A DNA stretch of 8,055 nucleotides from Acidobacteriaceae bacterium (GCA_003156235.1 PMGP01000303.1:4011-12065), one strand, 5' to 3'; positions 1 through 7,337 are shown, counted from the stretch's first letter. Made by a program: numbers and translations. The notes: generated from the sequence alone by a model not told the origin.

Positions 1-86
1 GATCGAAGATGGCACGGATGGAACAACAATGGCAAAAAGGAAGTCAAGCAAAACCTTGACGCCACAACCCGCGGGGCAGCCATCGA

Positions 87-302
87 CTGCCCCGCATCAA
101 CGGAATGCCGGCCCACATCGAATGGAACGCTGGCCCACATCCAACGGAATTCAAGATCCTGCCACTCGGCAAGACGGAAACGGAATGATGCTTCTTGAGG
201 TTTTACTTACCCTTTTCTTGACTCATGTGGGCCATGTAGCTAATGTAAGAAAACAACCAGCGTCGCTTCGCTCCGACTCTGGCCCACTTCACCGGAATAC
301 GC
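87..302. repeat. Cluster of 22-bp repeats (three tandem, one distal, one inverted core)
   Basis: Three adjacent 22-bp units occupy 87-108, 109-130 and 131-152. They share the pattern GGCCCACATC followed by roughly AACGGAAT, with a few mismatches per unit. A fourth unit lies at 280-302 in the same orientation (GGCCCACTTC, ACCGGAATACGC) with a one-base length difference. An exact inverted copy of the core TGGCCCACAT lies at 225-234 (ATGTGGGCCA). Multiple short direct and inverted copies near an element's end are typical transposase-binding repeats, for example in the IS21 family, but no intact element is present here. Confidence 0.6.
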
Positions 303-400
303 AACAAGGACGGCTAACGGATGACGAAGGTCGATCAACTGCTCAAATCGACCTGGAATAACTCCCGCTGTGGCTGCTTCGGCTCGGCTTTCGGACGCAT

Positions 401-418
401 CGATTTCCCGGGAAATCG
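401..418. repeat. 18-bp perfect palindrome
   Basis: The sequence CGATTTCCCGGGAAATCG is its own reverse complement with no spacer. It lies about 20-37 bases downstream of the start point predicted for the minus-strand promoter at 445-474, where a dimeric repressor could bind. It could equally be part of an IS end. It has no loop and no flanking U-run suited to a classic terminator, although a T-rich stretch (TTTATATAA) follows on the plus strand. Confidence 0.5.
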
Positions 419-444
419 TTTATATAACTGCGCTTACTGAGAAT

Positions 445-474
445 ATTATATCACCAAACCAGCACGTATGTCAT
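445..474 (-). promoter_or_regulatory. Sigma-70-like promoter with extended -10, reading leftward
   Basis: On the minus strand a perfect TATAAT (450 to 445) is preceded by TG and one base, the extended -10 arrangement. An ATGACA (474 to 469, five of six matches to TTGACA) lies 18 bp upstream. Transcription would start near 438 and run toward position 1, where I find no minus-strand gene. It may be an orphan promoter left by IS decay, or it may drive something outside the window or a non-coding transcript. Confidence 0.4.
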
Positions 475-489
475 TGATTTAATAATAGG

Positions 490-864
490 TTGCGCGTATT
501 TCAGGATCGACTAGTTAGGCAGCAGTACGCCCTGCTGGGCAAGGCTGCGCGAGGCCTGGTGCGGCGCTACATCGAGAAGATGACCGGGCTGAGCCGGGCG
601 CAGGTCACGCGGCTGATCGCGCGCTATACGGTCAGCGGACGGGTCCAGGTGACGGTCTATCGGCGGCGGCGCTTCGCGCAACTCTATACGCGAGCCGACA
701 TCGAGTTGCTGGCCTCGGTCGACGAGGCGCACGAGACCTTGAGCGGCCCGGCCACACGGCGCATTCTGGAGCGCGAGCACGAGGTCTACAAGCAGCCAGA
801 GTATGCGCGCCTGGCCACCATCTTGCTGAACGCATCGCTGGACCTGACGCAGGCTAATGAATAG
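490..864 (+). pseudogene. Truncated integrase-type (DDE) transposase, N-proximal fragment
   Basis: The reading frame encodes about 124 residues, of which roughly residues 5-112 resemble the DNA-binding region of integrase-core transposases. Two stretches I recognise are GLVRRYIEKMTGLSRAQVT (helix-turn-helix region) and LSGPATRRILEREHEVY. Full-length relatives have extra N-terminal sequence and several hundred further residues with the DDE catalytic core, both missing here. Resemblance stops near 825, just before the family's usual HLYNLR-type segment; the last dozen codons are unrelated and run to TAG 862-864, overlapping the convergent orf107 by 11 bp. The start is a TTG with no clear ribosome binding site, and an in-frame TGA lies at 475-477. 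It should be a non-functional relic. The family is assigned from memory of homologues; the exact IS family is not determined. Confidence 0.75.
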
Positions 865-1177
865 CAATAACTGTGATGGAGTTACTGTTGAGTTCACCCT
901 GAATCTGCACCTTCTTTCCGGCAAAGGGCGCAATAAGTCCCTTCTTGACGCTGAGCGTATAGACCTTGCCGCCTGAGACCAGGACGTAGCTTGCCCCGGC
1001 CTTGATGCACTCTTCGACGCATTGGGCATCGGTCTTGCCCGGTATCATGTGCTTCTGCTTGCACATCGAATCGCTGATGACGCCGGTGAAGGATTGTGCA
1101 GCCGCGTTGGCCATGCGCAAAGCAGGCATGAGCAAAGCAAGCAGTATGGCCGCGCTGAAGATTCTCTGAGCTTTCAT
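854..1177 (-). CDS. Small secreted Cys-containing protein at the operon's 3' end (orf107)
   Basis: This 107-residue protein has a positively charged N-terminus, a hydrophobic stretch (about residues 9-20) and a likely signal-peptidase site near residues 25-27 (ANAAA before QSF), so it should be exported. The mature part, about 80 residues, contains SDSMCKQKHM (Cys39, His43, Met38/Met44) and CVEEC (Cys53, Cys57), then a beta-rich tail with alternating hydrophobics (KVYTLSVKKG, KKVQIQGEL, SITVIAIH). This pattern matches small acidobacterial proteins of unknown function that I recall, with FTGxISDSMC near the N-terminus and an OB-like KVYTL...GKKVxVxG region. The ATG at 1177 is well placed, with AAGGAG six bases upstream. 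It lies 78 nt after cusA on the same strand, so cotranscription is plausible but weakened by the hairpin in that gap. Cys, Met and His residues and the context suggest periplasmic metal binding or redox work, but no function is known to me. The gene ends in TAG right at the IS relic. Confidence 0.8.
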   Translation of the reverse strand: MKAQRIFSAAILLALLMPALRMANAAAQSFTGVISDSMCKQKHMIPGKTDAQCVEECIKAGASYVLVSGGKVYTLSVKKGLIAPFAGKKVQIQGELNSNSITVIAIH

Positions 1178-1224
1178 TGTTTTCTCCTTGAAGGTTTGGG
1201 GTTTAACTTGCCGGTTTGACTCGT

Positions 1225-1249
1225 GCGCGAAGCGGCCAGAACTTCGCGC
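1225..1249 (-). repeat. Intercistronic hairpin between cusA and orf107
   Basis: GCGCGAAG (1225-1232) and CTTCGCGC (1242-1249) are perfect inverted repeats with a 9-nt loop. The structure lies 6 nt after the cusA stop codon. On the minus strand the U-rich bases lie before the stem, not after it, so it is not a canonical intrinsic terminator. It may stabilise the 3' end of the cusCBA message, or reduce read-through and lower expression of orf107. Confidence 0.55.
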
Positions 1250-1255
1250 GAAAAA

Positions 1256-4200
1256 TCAAGATGAAAGGTTGGACTCAGTCGCCCGCATCAAGCGTTTCTG
1301 CGCCGGCTTGACCTCCCAATTCCACTTCCAGATAGCAAAGATAGGGGGATAAACCACCAACTCCATCAGGAACGAAGTGAGAATGCCACCCAGCATTGGC
1401 GCGGCGATGCGTTTCATCACATCGGCGCCCGTTCCCGCAGACCACATGATGGGCAACAATCCGAAGACCATGCAGGCAACCGTCATCACCTTGGGGCGCA
1501 GCCGCTTTACCGCGCCGTGCATGATCGCCTCGCGCAGATCGTTCCATCCATGAATGGCGCCCTTCTGCATGGCTTCGTTATAGGCCAGGTCCAGATACAT
1601 CAGCATAAAGACAGCGGTTTCCGCATCGACGCCGAGCAGCGCGATCAGGCCCACCCACACGGCGATGCTCATGTTGTAATGCAGCAGATAGAGCATCCAC
1701 ACGGCGCCGATCGCCGAGAATGGCACGGCCAGCAGGATAATCGCAGTCTTCGCCGCCGAGCCGGTATTGAAGTAGAGCAGCAGCGTCACGATGAAGAGCG
1801 TAATCGGCACCACCAGCTTCAGCCGTTCCGCCACTCTTTGCATGAACTCGTATTGTCCGCTCCAGATGAGCTGGTAACCGGTCGGAACCTTCACATTCTC
1901 GGAGACGGTTTTTTTTGCATCCTTGAGATAACTGCCAATATCACGCCCCGATACATCGACGTAGACGTAGCCGCTCAGCCGGCCATTTTCGTCGCGGATC
2001 ATTCCCGGCCCGCTTTTCATGCGGATATCGGCGATCTCCCCGAGCGGAATCTGCGCGCCGGAGGGAGTGGCCACCAGCACGCGCCGCAGGGAATCGATGT
2101 CACTGCGGTAGTCGCGCAGATAGCGCACATTGACCGTGTAGCGCTCGCGGCCTTCGATGGTGGTGGTCATCGCATCGCCGCCAATCGCCGAAGTGACCAC
2201 GTTTTCCGCGTCGTCGATAGTAAGTCCATAGCGAGCTAACTGATCGCGCCTGAGGTCGAAGTCGAGAAAGAATCCGCCGCTGGTGCGTTCGGCAAAAGCG
2301 CTGGCGGTGCCGGGCACATTCTTCAAAGCATTCTCGATCTGCGCGCCGATCTGCTGAATCTGATCGAGATCGGCGCCTTGCACCTTGATGCCGAGCGGGG
2401 TGCGAATGCCGGTGGAAAGCATATCGGTGCGCGCTTTGATGGGCATCGTCCAGGCGTTCGAGACGCCGGGAATCTGCAAGGCTTCGTTCAATCCTCCGGG
2501 GCCATAAATCAGCTCTTGCGTGCTGATGTGATCGGGCCAGATCGTGCGCAGCGCGGGCCACGTCCACTGCGGCATTTGCTTTGTGTACCAGCGCTCCAGC
2601 CGGGGCCACTTATCTTGCGTTTTGAGCACGACGGTCGTTTCCATCATCGAGTAAGGCGCAGGATCGGTGGCGCTCTCGGCGCGGCCAGCCTTGCCGAAGA
2701 CTCTCTCCACTTCGGGAAAACTGCTCAGTATCTTGTCTTGCTCTTCGAGCAGCCGCGTCGCTTCAGCGACCGAGATGCCGGGCAGCGTCGAGGGCATATA
2801 GAGCAGCGTTCCTTCATCGAGTGAGGGCATAAACTCCGAGCCCAGCTTGAAGTAGACCGGGATGGTGAGGACCATCGCCAGCAGCGCCAAAGAGACCGTG
2901 AGCCAGCGATGATCGAGCGCGAATTCGACCACCGGATGATAGATCTTCATCATCGGGCGGCTGATGGGATGCTCTTCCTCACTGTGGATCTTGCCGACAT
3001 AGATGGAGTTGACGATTCTGGCCAGCCACCGGGGCCGGAAGTGAAGCTCATCGATGCGCGAAAAGAGAAAGCGCAGCAGCGCGGGCGCCAGCGTGATCGA
3101 CAGCAGCGCGGCAATCGCCATAGAGAAGTTCTTGGTGAAGGCCAGCGGCTTGAAGAGGCGGCCCTCTTGGCCTTCGAGGGTAAAGACGGGAATAAATCCC
3201 ACCGCGATGACCAGCAGCGCAAAGAAGCTCGGGCCGGCGACCTCTTTGACTGCCGCCAGCACCACGGCGTGCGAGGAGCCGGGACGGCCCGCCGCCTGCC
3301 ATTGCTCCAGCTTCTTGTGCGTCTGCTCGACGAGCACAATCGAGGCATCGACCAGCGCTCCGATGGCCACGGCTATGCCACCCAAAGACATGATGTTAGC
3401 CGTCATCCCTGACAGTTGCATGGGGATGAAGGCCAGGATCACGGTGACAGGAATAATCAGAATAGGAACAAGCGCGCTACGCAAGTGCCAGAGAAAGATC
3501 AGCACTACGATGCTGACGATCACCAGCTCTTCGATCAGAGTGTGCCTGAGATTCTCAACCGCGCGGTCGATTAACTCGGAACGATCATAAGTAGGAACGA
3601 TCTTTACGCCCGCGGGCAGCGTCGGCTCGATCTCTTTGATCTTCTCCTTGGTTCGCTCGATGACCTTCTCGGCGTTCTCGCCGAAGCGCATGATGACTAC
3701 ACCGCCTACCGCTTCGCCTTTTCCGTCGAGGTCGGCAGCGCCGCGGCGCAGATCGGGACCGAAAGCAACAGTCGCGACGTCGCGCACCAGCACCGGGGTT
3801 CCGGTCTGCGCATTGTAAGAGACGACTATATTGTTAATGTCATCGAGAGAGCGAATGTAGCCGCGCCCGCGCACCATATATTCGCGTCCGGTGAACTCGA
3901 CCAGCCGTCCGCCCACATCATTATTGGATTTCTGTACCGCATCGCTGACCGTCTGAATGGGAATGCGGTAGGCCAGCAGTTTGTTTGGATCGACATTCAC
4001 CTGATACTGGCGCACGAAGCCGCCCACCGGCGCGACCTCGGCCACGCCCGGAACCGTTTGCAGTGCATAGCGCATGTACCAGTCCTGGTAGGAACGCAGT
4101 TGCTCGATGCTGTAACGGCCGGTGGTATCGACCAGTGCGTACTGATAGATCCATCCCACCGCGGTAACATCTTTGGCCAGCTCAACGTTCACGCCCTTGG

Positions 4201-4561
4201 GCAGCCGCTGAGTAATCGCATTCATGTATTCGAGCGTGCGTGTGCGCGCCCAATAAATATCGGTGCCTTCTTCGAAGACTATGTAAATGTAGGAGTACCC
4301 GAAGTCGGAATAGGCGCGCACGTCCTTGACCTTGGGCAGTCCCAGCAACGCCGAGGCGATGGGGTACGCGACCTGATCCTCCATGATCTCCGGGCTGCGA
4401 TCCCACTTGGCGTAAACGATCACCTGGGTCTCGGAGAGATCGGGAATCGCATCCAGCTTGGTCGCGCGCATCGAGCGCCAACCCAGCAGGATCGCGACCA
4501 CCGCAAGCAGCAGAATCAGGTACCTGTTCTTGTCGCTGAATTCGATGATTCTATCGATCAT
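1256..4561 (-). CDS. cusA: CusA-like heavy-metal RND pump (Cu(I)/Ag(I) efflux)
   Basis: This 1101-residue protein is the inner-membrane proton-driven pump of a CusCBA complex. It has the RND plan: TM1 at about 12-30, a first periplasmic loop, TM2-6 at about 341-498, TM7 at about 552-570, a second loop, and TM8-12 at about 917-1074. By alignment from memory to E. coli CusA, the three metal-binding methionines are present as Met578 (EFMPSLDEG), Met639 (YSMMETT) and Met714 (TDMLSTGIRTP), with the associated acid at Glu641. The proton-relay residues are Asp405 (GALVDASIV), Glu981 (GVDAETAVFMLMY) and Lys1024 (RPKVMT). Of the Met-pair relay, Met391 and Met1049 remain, but positions 403 and 410 are Leu. 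It is about 50 residues longer than the 1047-residue E. coli protein, largely from extra sequence at about 651-705. The ATG has GGAG seven bases upstream and follows the cusB stop by 11 nt. The methionine set favours monovalent copper/silver over the divalent-metal CzcA type. Confidence 0.95.
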   Translation of the reverse strand: MIDRIIEFSDKNRYLILLLAVVAILLGWRSMRATKLDAIPDLSETQVIVYAKWDRSPEIMEDQVAYPIASALLGLPKVKDVRAYSDFGYSYIYIVFEEGTDIYWARTRTLEYMNAITQRLPKGVNVELAKDVTAVGWIYQYALVDTTGRYSIEQLRSYQDWYMRYALQTVPGVAEVAPVGGFVRQYQVNVDPNKLLAYRIPIQTVSDAVQKSNNDVGGRLVEFTGREYMVRGRGYIRSLDDINNIVVSYNAQTGTPVLVRDVATVAFGPDLRRGAADLDGKGEAVGGVVIMRFGENAEKVIERTKEKIKEIEPTLPAGVKIVPTYDRSELIDRAVENLRHTLIEELVIVSIVVLIFLWHLRSALVPILIIPVTVILAFIPMQLSGMTANIMSLGGIAVAIGALVDASIVLVEQTHKKLEQWQAAGRPGSSHAVVLAAVKEVAGPSFFALLVIAVGFIPVFTLEGQEGRLFKPLAFTKNFSMAIAALLSITLAPALLRFLFSRIDELHFRPRWLARIVNSIYVGKIHSEEEHPISRPMMKIYHPVVEFALDHRWLTVSLALLAMVLTIPVYFKLGSEFMPSLDEGTLLYMPSTLPGISVAEATRLLEEQDKILSSFPEVERVFGKAGRAESATDPAPYSMMETTVVLKTQDKWPRLERWYTKQMPQWTWPALRTIWPDHISTQELIYGPGGLNEALQIPGVSNAWTMPIKARTDMLSTGIRTPLGIKVQGADLDQIQQIGAQIENALKNVPGTASAFAERTSGGFFLDFDLRRDQLARYGLTIDDAENVVTSAIGGDAMTTTIEGRERYTVNVRYLRDYRSDIDSLRRVLVATPSGAQIPLGEIADIRMKSGPGMIRDENGRLSGYVYVDVSGRDIGSYLKDAKKTVSENVKVPTGYQLIWSGQYEFMQRVAERLKLVVPITLFIVTLLLYFNTGSAAKTAIILLAVPFSAIGAVWMLYLLHYNMSIAVWVGLIALLGVDAETAVFMLMYLDLAYNEAMQKGAIHGWNDLREAIMHGAVKRLRPKVMTVACMVFGLLPIMWSAGTGADVMKRIAAPMLGGILTSFLMELVVYPPIFAIWKWNWEVKPAQKRLMRATESNLSS

Positions 4562-4572
4562 GACGCCTCTCC

Positions 4573-5997
4573 TCAGTGCTGTGCAGGGTTCTGCGCGCCT
4601 TTGAGGCGGCTTTCGGAATCGATCAGAAAATTTCCTGAAGTTACAACGGTTTCACCGGCCTTCAATCCAGAAAGAACCACGACCTGATCGTCGACGGTAG
4701 CGCCCAGCGTGACCTTGCGCGGCACAAAGACGCCCCCCGCCTGCGCCACAAAAACCTGCTGCTCGGCGCCGGAATCAACAACGGCCTCGCGCGGCACCGC
4801 GATCTGCGTGCCATAATCCACGTGCACCTGCGCGTCGGCGAACATCTGCGGCTTGAGGATGTAGCCAGGATTGGCCAACTGCACGCGAACCTTGACGGTG
4901 CGCGTCTGCGGATCGACCGTCGGATAGATGAAGGAAATCTTTCCCGAGTACGTCTTTCCGGGGTAGTAACTCAGCGTAAAAGTAACGCGCTGGCCCACGC
5001 GAACGTAGGGCACTTCGTTTTCATAAATGTCGGCCAGAGCCCACACGCTCGACAGATCGGAGATCGTATAGAGCTCCGTATCGGGCGTGATCGAAGCCTG
5101 CGGATAGGCCTTGCGGTCGGTGACGAATCCGCTGACCGGCGAGTAGATTGTCAGCGTGCGGATGGCCTTGCCGCTTTGATCGAGCTGGCGAATTTGTTCG
5201 TCGGAAATGTCCCAATAGCGAAGCCTTTGACGAGCGGATTCCAGCAGCGATTGCGCGCCTTGCGCGATCTCCTTGAAGGGCGCGCTGGCCAGTGTGCGGT
5301 CGCCGCGCTTGGCGATCAGGTACTCTTCTTCGGTGGCCACCAGATCGGGACTGTAAAAGGTGAAGAGCGGCTGCCCCTTGCGCACCAACTGTGCGATGGA
5401 ATTGACATAGACACGATCAATAAATCCTGAAACCTTCACGTGCACGTGGGAGATTCTGCTTTCGTCGGCGACGATCTCGGCGGTGGTGTGAATCTCGCGG
5501 GCCAGGGCCTTGCGTTCCACCAATGCGGTGCGCACTCCAGCAAGAGTCTGCTTCTCTGCGGGCACGACAATGGCGCCTGGTTGCAGCTTATCGCCGCTCG
5601 ACTGCGCCAGTGACGCAGCCGGCATCGGCACAAGATCCATGCCATCTGGAGCCTTGCCCGGCTTGCTGTAATGGTTCTGCGGATTCATCGCATCATACCA
5701 GTAAAGAATGTTGCTTTGGGCGGGCGCCTGCGGCGCGGCCATCATCGGCACCAGATCCATGCCATCCGGGGCCTTGCCGGGCTTGTCGTAGTGGTTCTGC
5801 GGATTCATCGCATCGTACCAATAGAGGACGTAGCTCTTCGCGGTGGCCTGCTGCGCCGCACGCTGCGCAAACGGCCAGCGATGTGTGGCGGCGAGATAGA
5901 CCGCAACCAACGCGATAGCGAGCAGCGCCAGAGCGATTCCTTTTTTGACGAAGCCGAGAGTTCTTTGATTCATGGCGGCATTCAGGCGCATACTCAC
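4573..5997 (-). CDS. cusB: CusB-like periplasmic adaptor with duplicated metal-binding motif
   Basis: This membrane fusion protein links the RND pump to the outer-membrane channel and passes metal to the pump. It is 474 residues long counted from a GTG at 5997, against about 407 for E. coli CusB. A membrane anchor lies at about 17-37. Two tandem copies of the heavy-metal-binding motif follow at 58-85 and 98-125, each with YWYDAMNPQNHY and KPGKAPDGMDLVPM. They keep the equivalents of E. coli Met49 and Met66, have Asp where Met64 would be, and add a Met after DLVP. The usual adaptor core follows: barrel-sandwich halves at about 183-215 and 280-310 around a helical hairpin (about 217-272), then beta-barrel and membrane-proximal domains ending in the family-typical GNFLIDSESRLKGA. 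The GTG overlaps the cusC stop (GTGA); the ATG two codons in (5991) lies 8 nt from AAGGAG, against 2 nt for the GTG, and is the more likely start. Translational coupling with cusC is expected. Confidence 0.94.
   Translation of the reverse strand: MSMRLNAAMNQRTLGFVKKGIALALLAIALVAVYLAATHRWPFAQRAAQQATAKSYVLYWYDAMNPQNHYDKPGKAPDGMDLVPMMAAPQAPAQSNILYWYDAMNPQNHYSKPGKAPDGMDLVPMPAASLAQSSGDKLQPGAIVVPAEKQTLAGVRTALVERKALAREIHTTAEIVADESRISHVHVKVSGFIDRVYVNSIAQLVRKGQPLFTFYSPDLVATEEEYLIAKRGDRTLASAPFKEIAQGAQSLLESARQRLRYWDISDEQIRQLDQSGKAIRTLTIYSPVSGFVTDRKAYPQASITPDTELYTISDLSSVWALADIYENEVPYVRVGQRVTFTLSYYPGKTYSGKISFIYPTVDPQTRTVKVRVQLANPGYILKPQMFADAQVHVDYGTQIAVPREAVVDSGAEQQVFVAQAGGVFVPRKVTLGATVDDQVVVLSGLKAGETVVTSGNFLIDSESRLKGAQNPAQH
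5623..5834 (-). repeat. In-gene tandem duplication, 120-bp period, in cusB
   Basis: Two stretches of about 90 bp, near 5623-5714 and 5743-5834, repeat at exactly 120 bp. They encode the two metal-binding motifs of the adaptor. Over the 28-residue core only one residue differs (Asp71 against Ser111), while several codon positions differ silently, for example Pro, Gly and Tyr codons. The duplication is therefore not brand new, and the protein sequence appears to have been conserved since it arose. Confidence 0.85.
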
Positions 5998-7337
5998 TTC
6001 TCCTTCGGGACGAGCTGCTTGGCAGGCTCTGCAACACTGGGGAGAGCCGGGGCCACCTCTCCCGTCAGGCTCTCCATGCGAGCCAGAGCGGTTTGATAGT
6101 CGGCTAGCTGGCGATAATAGTCGGTCTCATAATCGAGCAGAGTGGTGATGTTTTCGATGACCGGCTGAATGGCGATCTTGCCGGTTTGATACGAGGCCAT
6201 CGACGACTCCAGCGCCAGCGAGCCCTGCGGAATCACGCCCTTTGTATAAAGGCTCATCAGCTTTTCCGCCGCCTTGGCCGCCAGATACTGCTGCCGCACG
6301 GCGAGTCGAAGTTGATTCAATCGCCCATCGCGCGTCTTTCCCGCGCTGATCAGGTTTTCGCTGGCCTCGCCGATCGCCTGACGCTGCTTCGACTTGGAGA
6401 AGATGGGAAGATTCACGCTGAAGGTGAGTCCGTTCATGTCCGGCTGATCCGCACGCTGCTGAAACATATAGCTGACGCCCAGATCGGGGCGGAGCTGCTT
6501 TTCGGCCAGCGCCACGGCCAGTTGGCCGCGTTCGATCAGCTTTTGATCGCCTTGCGCATCGGCATCATTTTCCGCCGCGAGTGCGTAAAGCTGATCGAGC
6601 GAGGCTGGCATCGCGGCGGGCTCGGCTTCTTCAGCCGGCGGCAGAGGCGACTCGGGGGCGTGCTGCATCTGCGCATTGAGCTGCGCCTGCGCCGCCGAGC
6701 GTTGCGCCTCCAGCTCAACGATCTTTTTGAGCAGCAGCGAAACCTCGACCTGGGCGCGCAGCACATCGGGTTGCGCAGCCTTGCCGGCGCGATACTGGGC
6801 GGCGGCGATCTGCGCCAGCTCCTCCAGCGTCGCCTTGTTGCGATGGGCGGTCTGCAGGGCTTTATCGTCGTAAAAGTACTCGTAGTAGGCGGCTTTGACT
6901 TCGGCCGTGAGGCGGCGGCGAATCGCCTCATAATTGGCTTGCGCGGCTTCCACGTCCTTGCCCGCGATGGCCCCTTGCAGCTTCCGTTTGCCGGGAAAGG
7001 GAAACTGCTCGGAGACCGTCACGCCGCGATAGCTCGACGCATCGTGCGCCATGATGCTGAAGGGCGCCGGGTTGCCCGCCCATCCCACTGCAACCGTGGG
7101 GTCGGGCAGGGCTTTGGCCGGAGCAATGCGATACTGCAGCGCCTTGATCGCGTGCAGAGCGCTTTCCGCCTCCGGGCTTTTTTCGAGCGCCTCGCGAACG
7201 ACATCGTCCAGGCGAAGTACCTGCACATCAGCAGGGGTACGATTGCCGTCGGTTTGCGGCGCGGTCTGGCCTTGCTGCGCCCATCCCGACGTTGCCGAAT
7301 ACGCCACCAATAGGGCGTATAGCCATGGAGATTTCAT
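5994..7337 (-). CDS. cusC: CusC-like outer-membrane factor (TolC superfamily)
   Basis: This 447-residue protein is the outer-membrane channel of the efflux complex. A signal peptide (about residues 1-20, ending SGWA before QQ) precedes two repeats of the outer-membrane efflux family, at about 43-225 and 246-425. Typical features are ALPDPTVAVGW near 76, the QFPFPGKRK turn near 111-119, the helical YRAGKAAQPDVLRAQVEVS (182-200), LRPDLGVSYMFQQ (282-294) and SVNLPIFSKSKQRQ (307-320), each falling where CusC/CzcC-group proteins have strands or coiled coils. No lipobox cysteine follows the signal, so it should not be a lipoprotein, unlike E. coli CusC. A Pro/Glu/Ala-rich linker (about 229-245) joins the two halves. 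ATG 7337 has GAGGAG six bases upstream. The stop overlaps the cusB GTG. The specific metal follows from CusA and CusB rather than from this protein. Confidence 0.92.
   Translation of the reverse strand: MKSPWLYALLVAYSATSGWAQQGQTAPQTDGNRTPADVQVLRLDDVVREALEKSPEAESALHAIKALQYRIAPAKALPDPTVAVGWAGNPAPFSIMAHDASSYRGVTVSEQFPFPGKRKLQGAIAGKDVEAAQANYEAIRRRLTAEVKAAYYEYFYDDKALQTAHRNKATLEELAQIAAAQYRAGKAAQPDVLRAQVEVSLLLKKIVELEAQRSAAQAQLNAQMQHAPESPLPPAEEAEPAAMPASLDQLYALAAENDADAQGDQKLIERGQLAVALAEKQLRPDLGVSYMFQQRADQPDMNGLTFSVNLPIFSKSKQRQAIGEASENLISAGKTRDGRLNQLRLAVRQQYLAAKAAEKLMSLYTKGVIPQGSLALESSMASYQTGKIAIQPVIENITTLLDYETDYYRQLADYQTALARMESLTGEVAPALPSVAEPAKQLVPKEK

Larger units (their letters stand above)
1..489. 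other. Gene-poor segment, probable eroded IS end
   Basis: No convincing protein-coding gene is visible on either strand. One frame, open from the window edge, ends at TGA 57-59 and would encode the tail of an upstream protein (last residues ARMEQQWQKGSQAKP). I do not recognise it, and it could be chance. A longer plus-strand frame (29-361, 110 codons) has no domain-like pattern, and repeated DNA runs through it, so I do not call it a gene. The segment holds the 22-bp repeats, a palindrome and a minus-strand promoter described separately. Short repeats just after the end of a coding frame resemble the terminal repeat clusters of IS21-type elements. That reading is an inference. Confidence 0.4.

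Noticed and set aside
29..361. Plus-strand open frame of 110 codons at the left edge
   Set aside because: It runs through the 22-bp repeats, has low-complexity sequence and no recognisable domain, so it is probably chance.
511..1029. Minus-strand open frame of 172 codons
   Set aside because: It is antisense to the transposase relic and overlaps orf107 in another frame. Its Arg/Ser/Gln-rich sequence has no domain pattern, as expected of a shadow in GC-rich DNA.
1517..4687. Several long plus-strand open frames opposite cusA (for example 1517-2239, 2909-3412, 4058-4687)
   Set aside because: They lie opposite a well-conserved RND gene and have His/Arg/Gln-rich compositions typical of antisense frames. 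None has a convincing ribosome binding site or domain.
6186..7313. Plus-strand open frame of 375 codons opposite cusC
   Set aside because: It is long only because the antisense frame of this GC-rich gene lacks stops. It is rich in Arg, Leu and Gly with no recognisable motif, while the minus strand gives a textbook outer-membrane factor.
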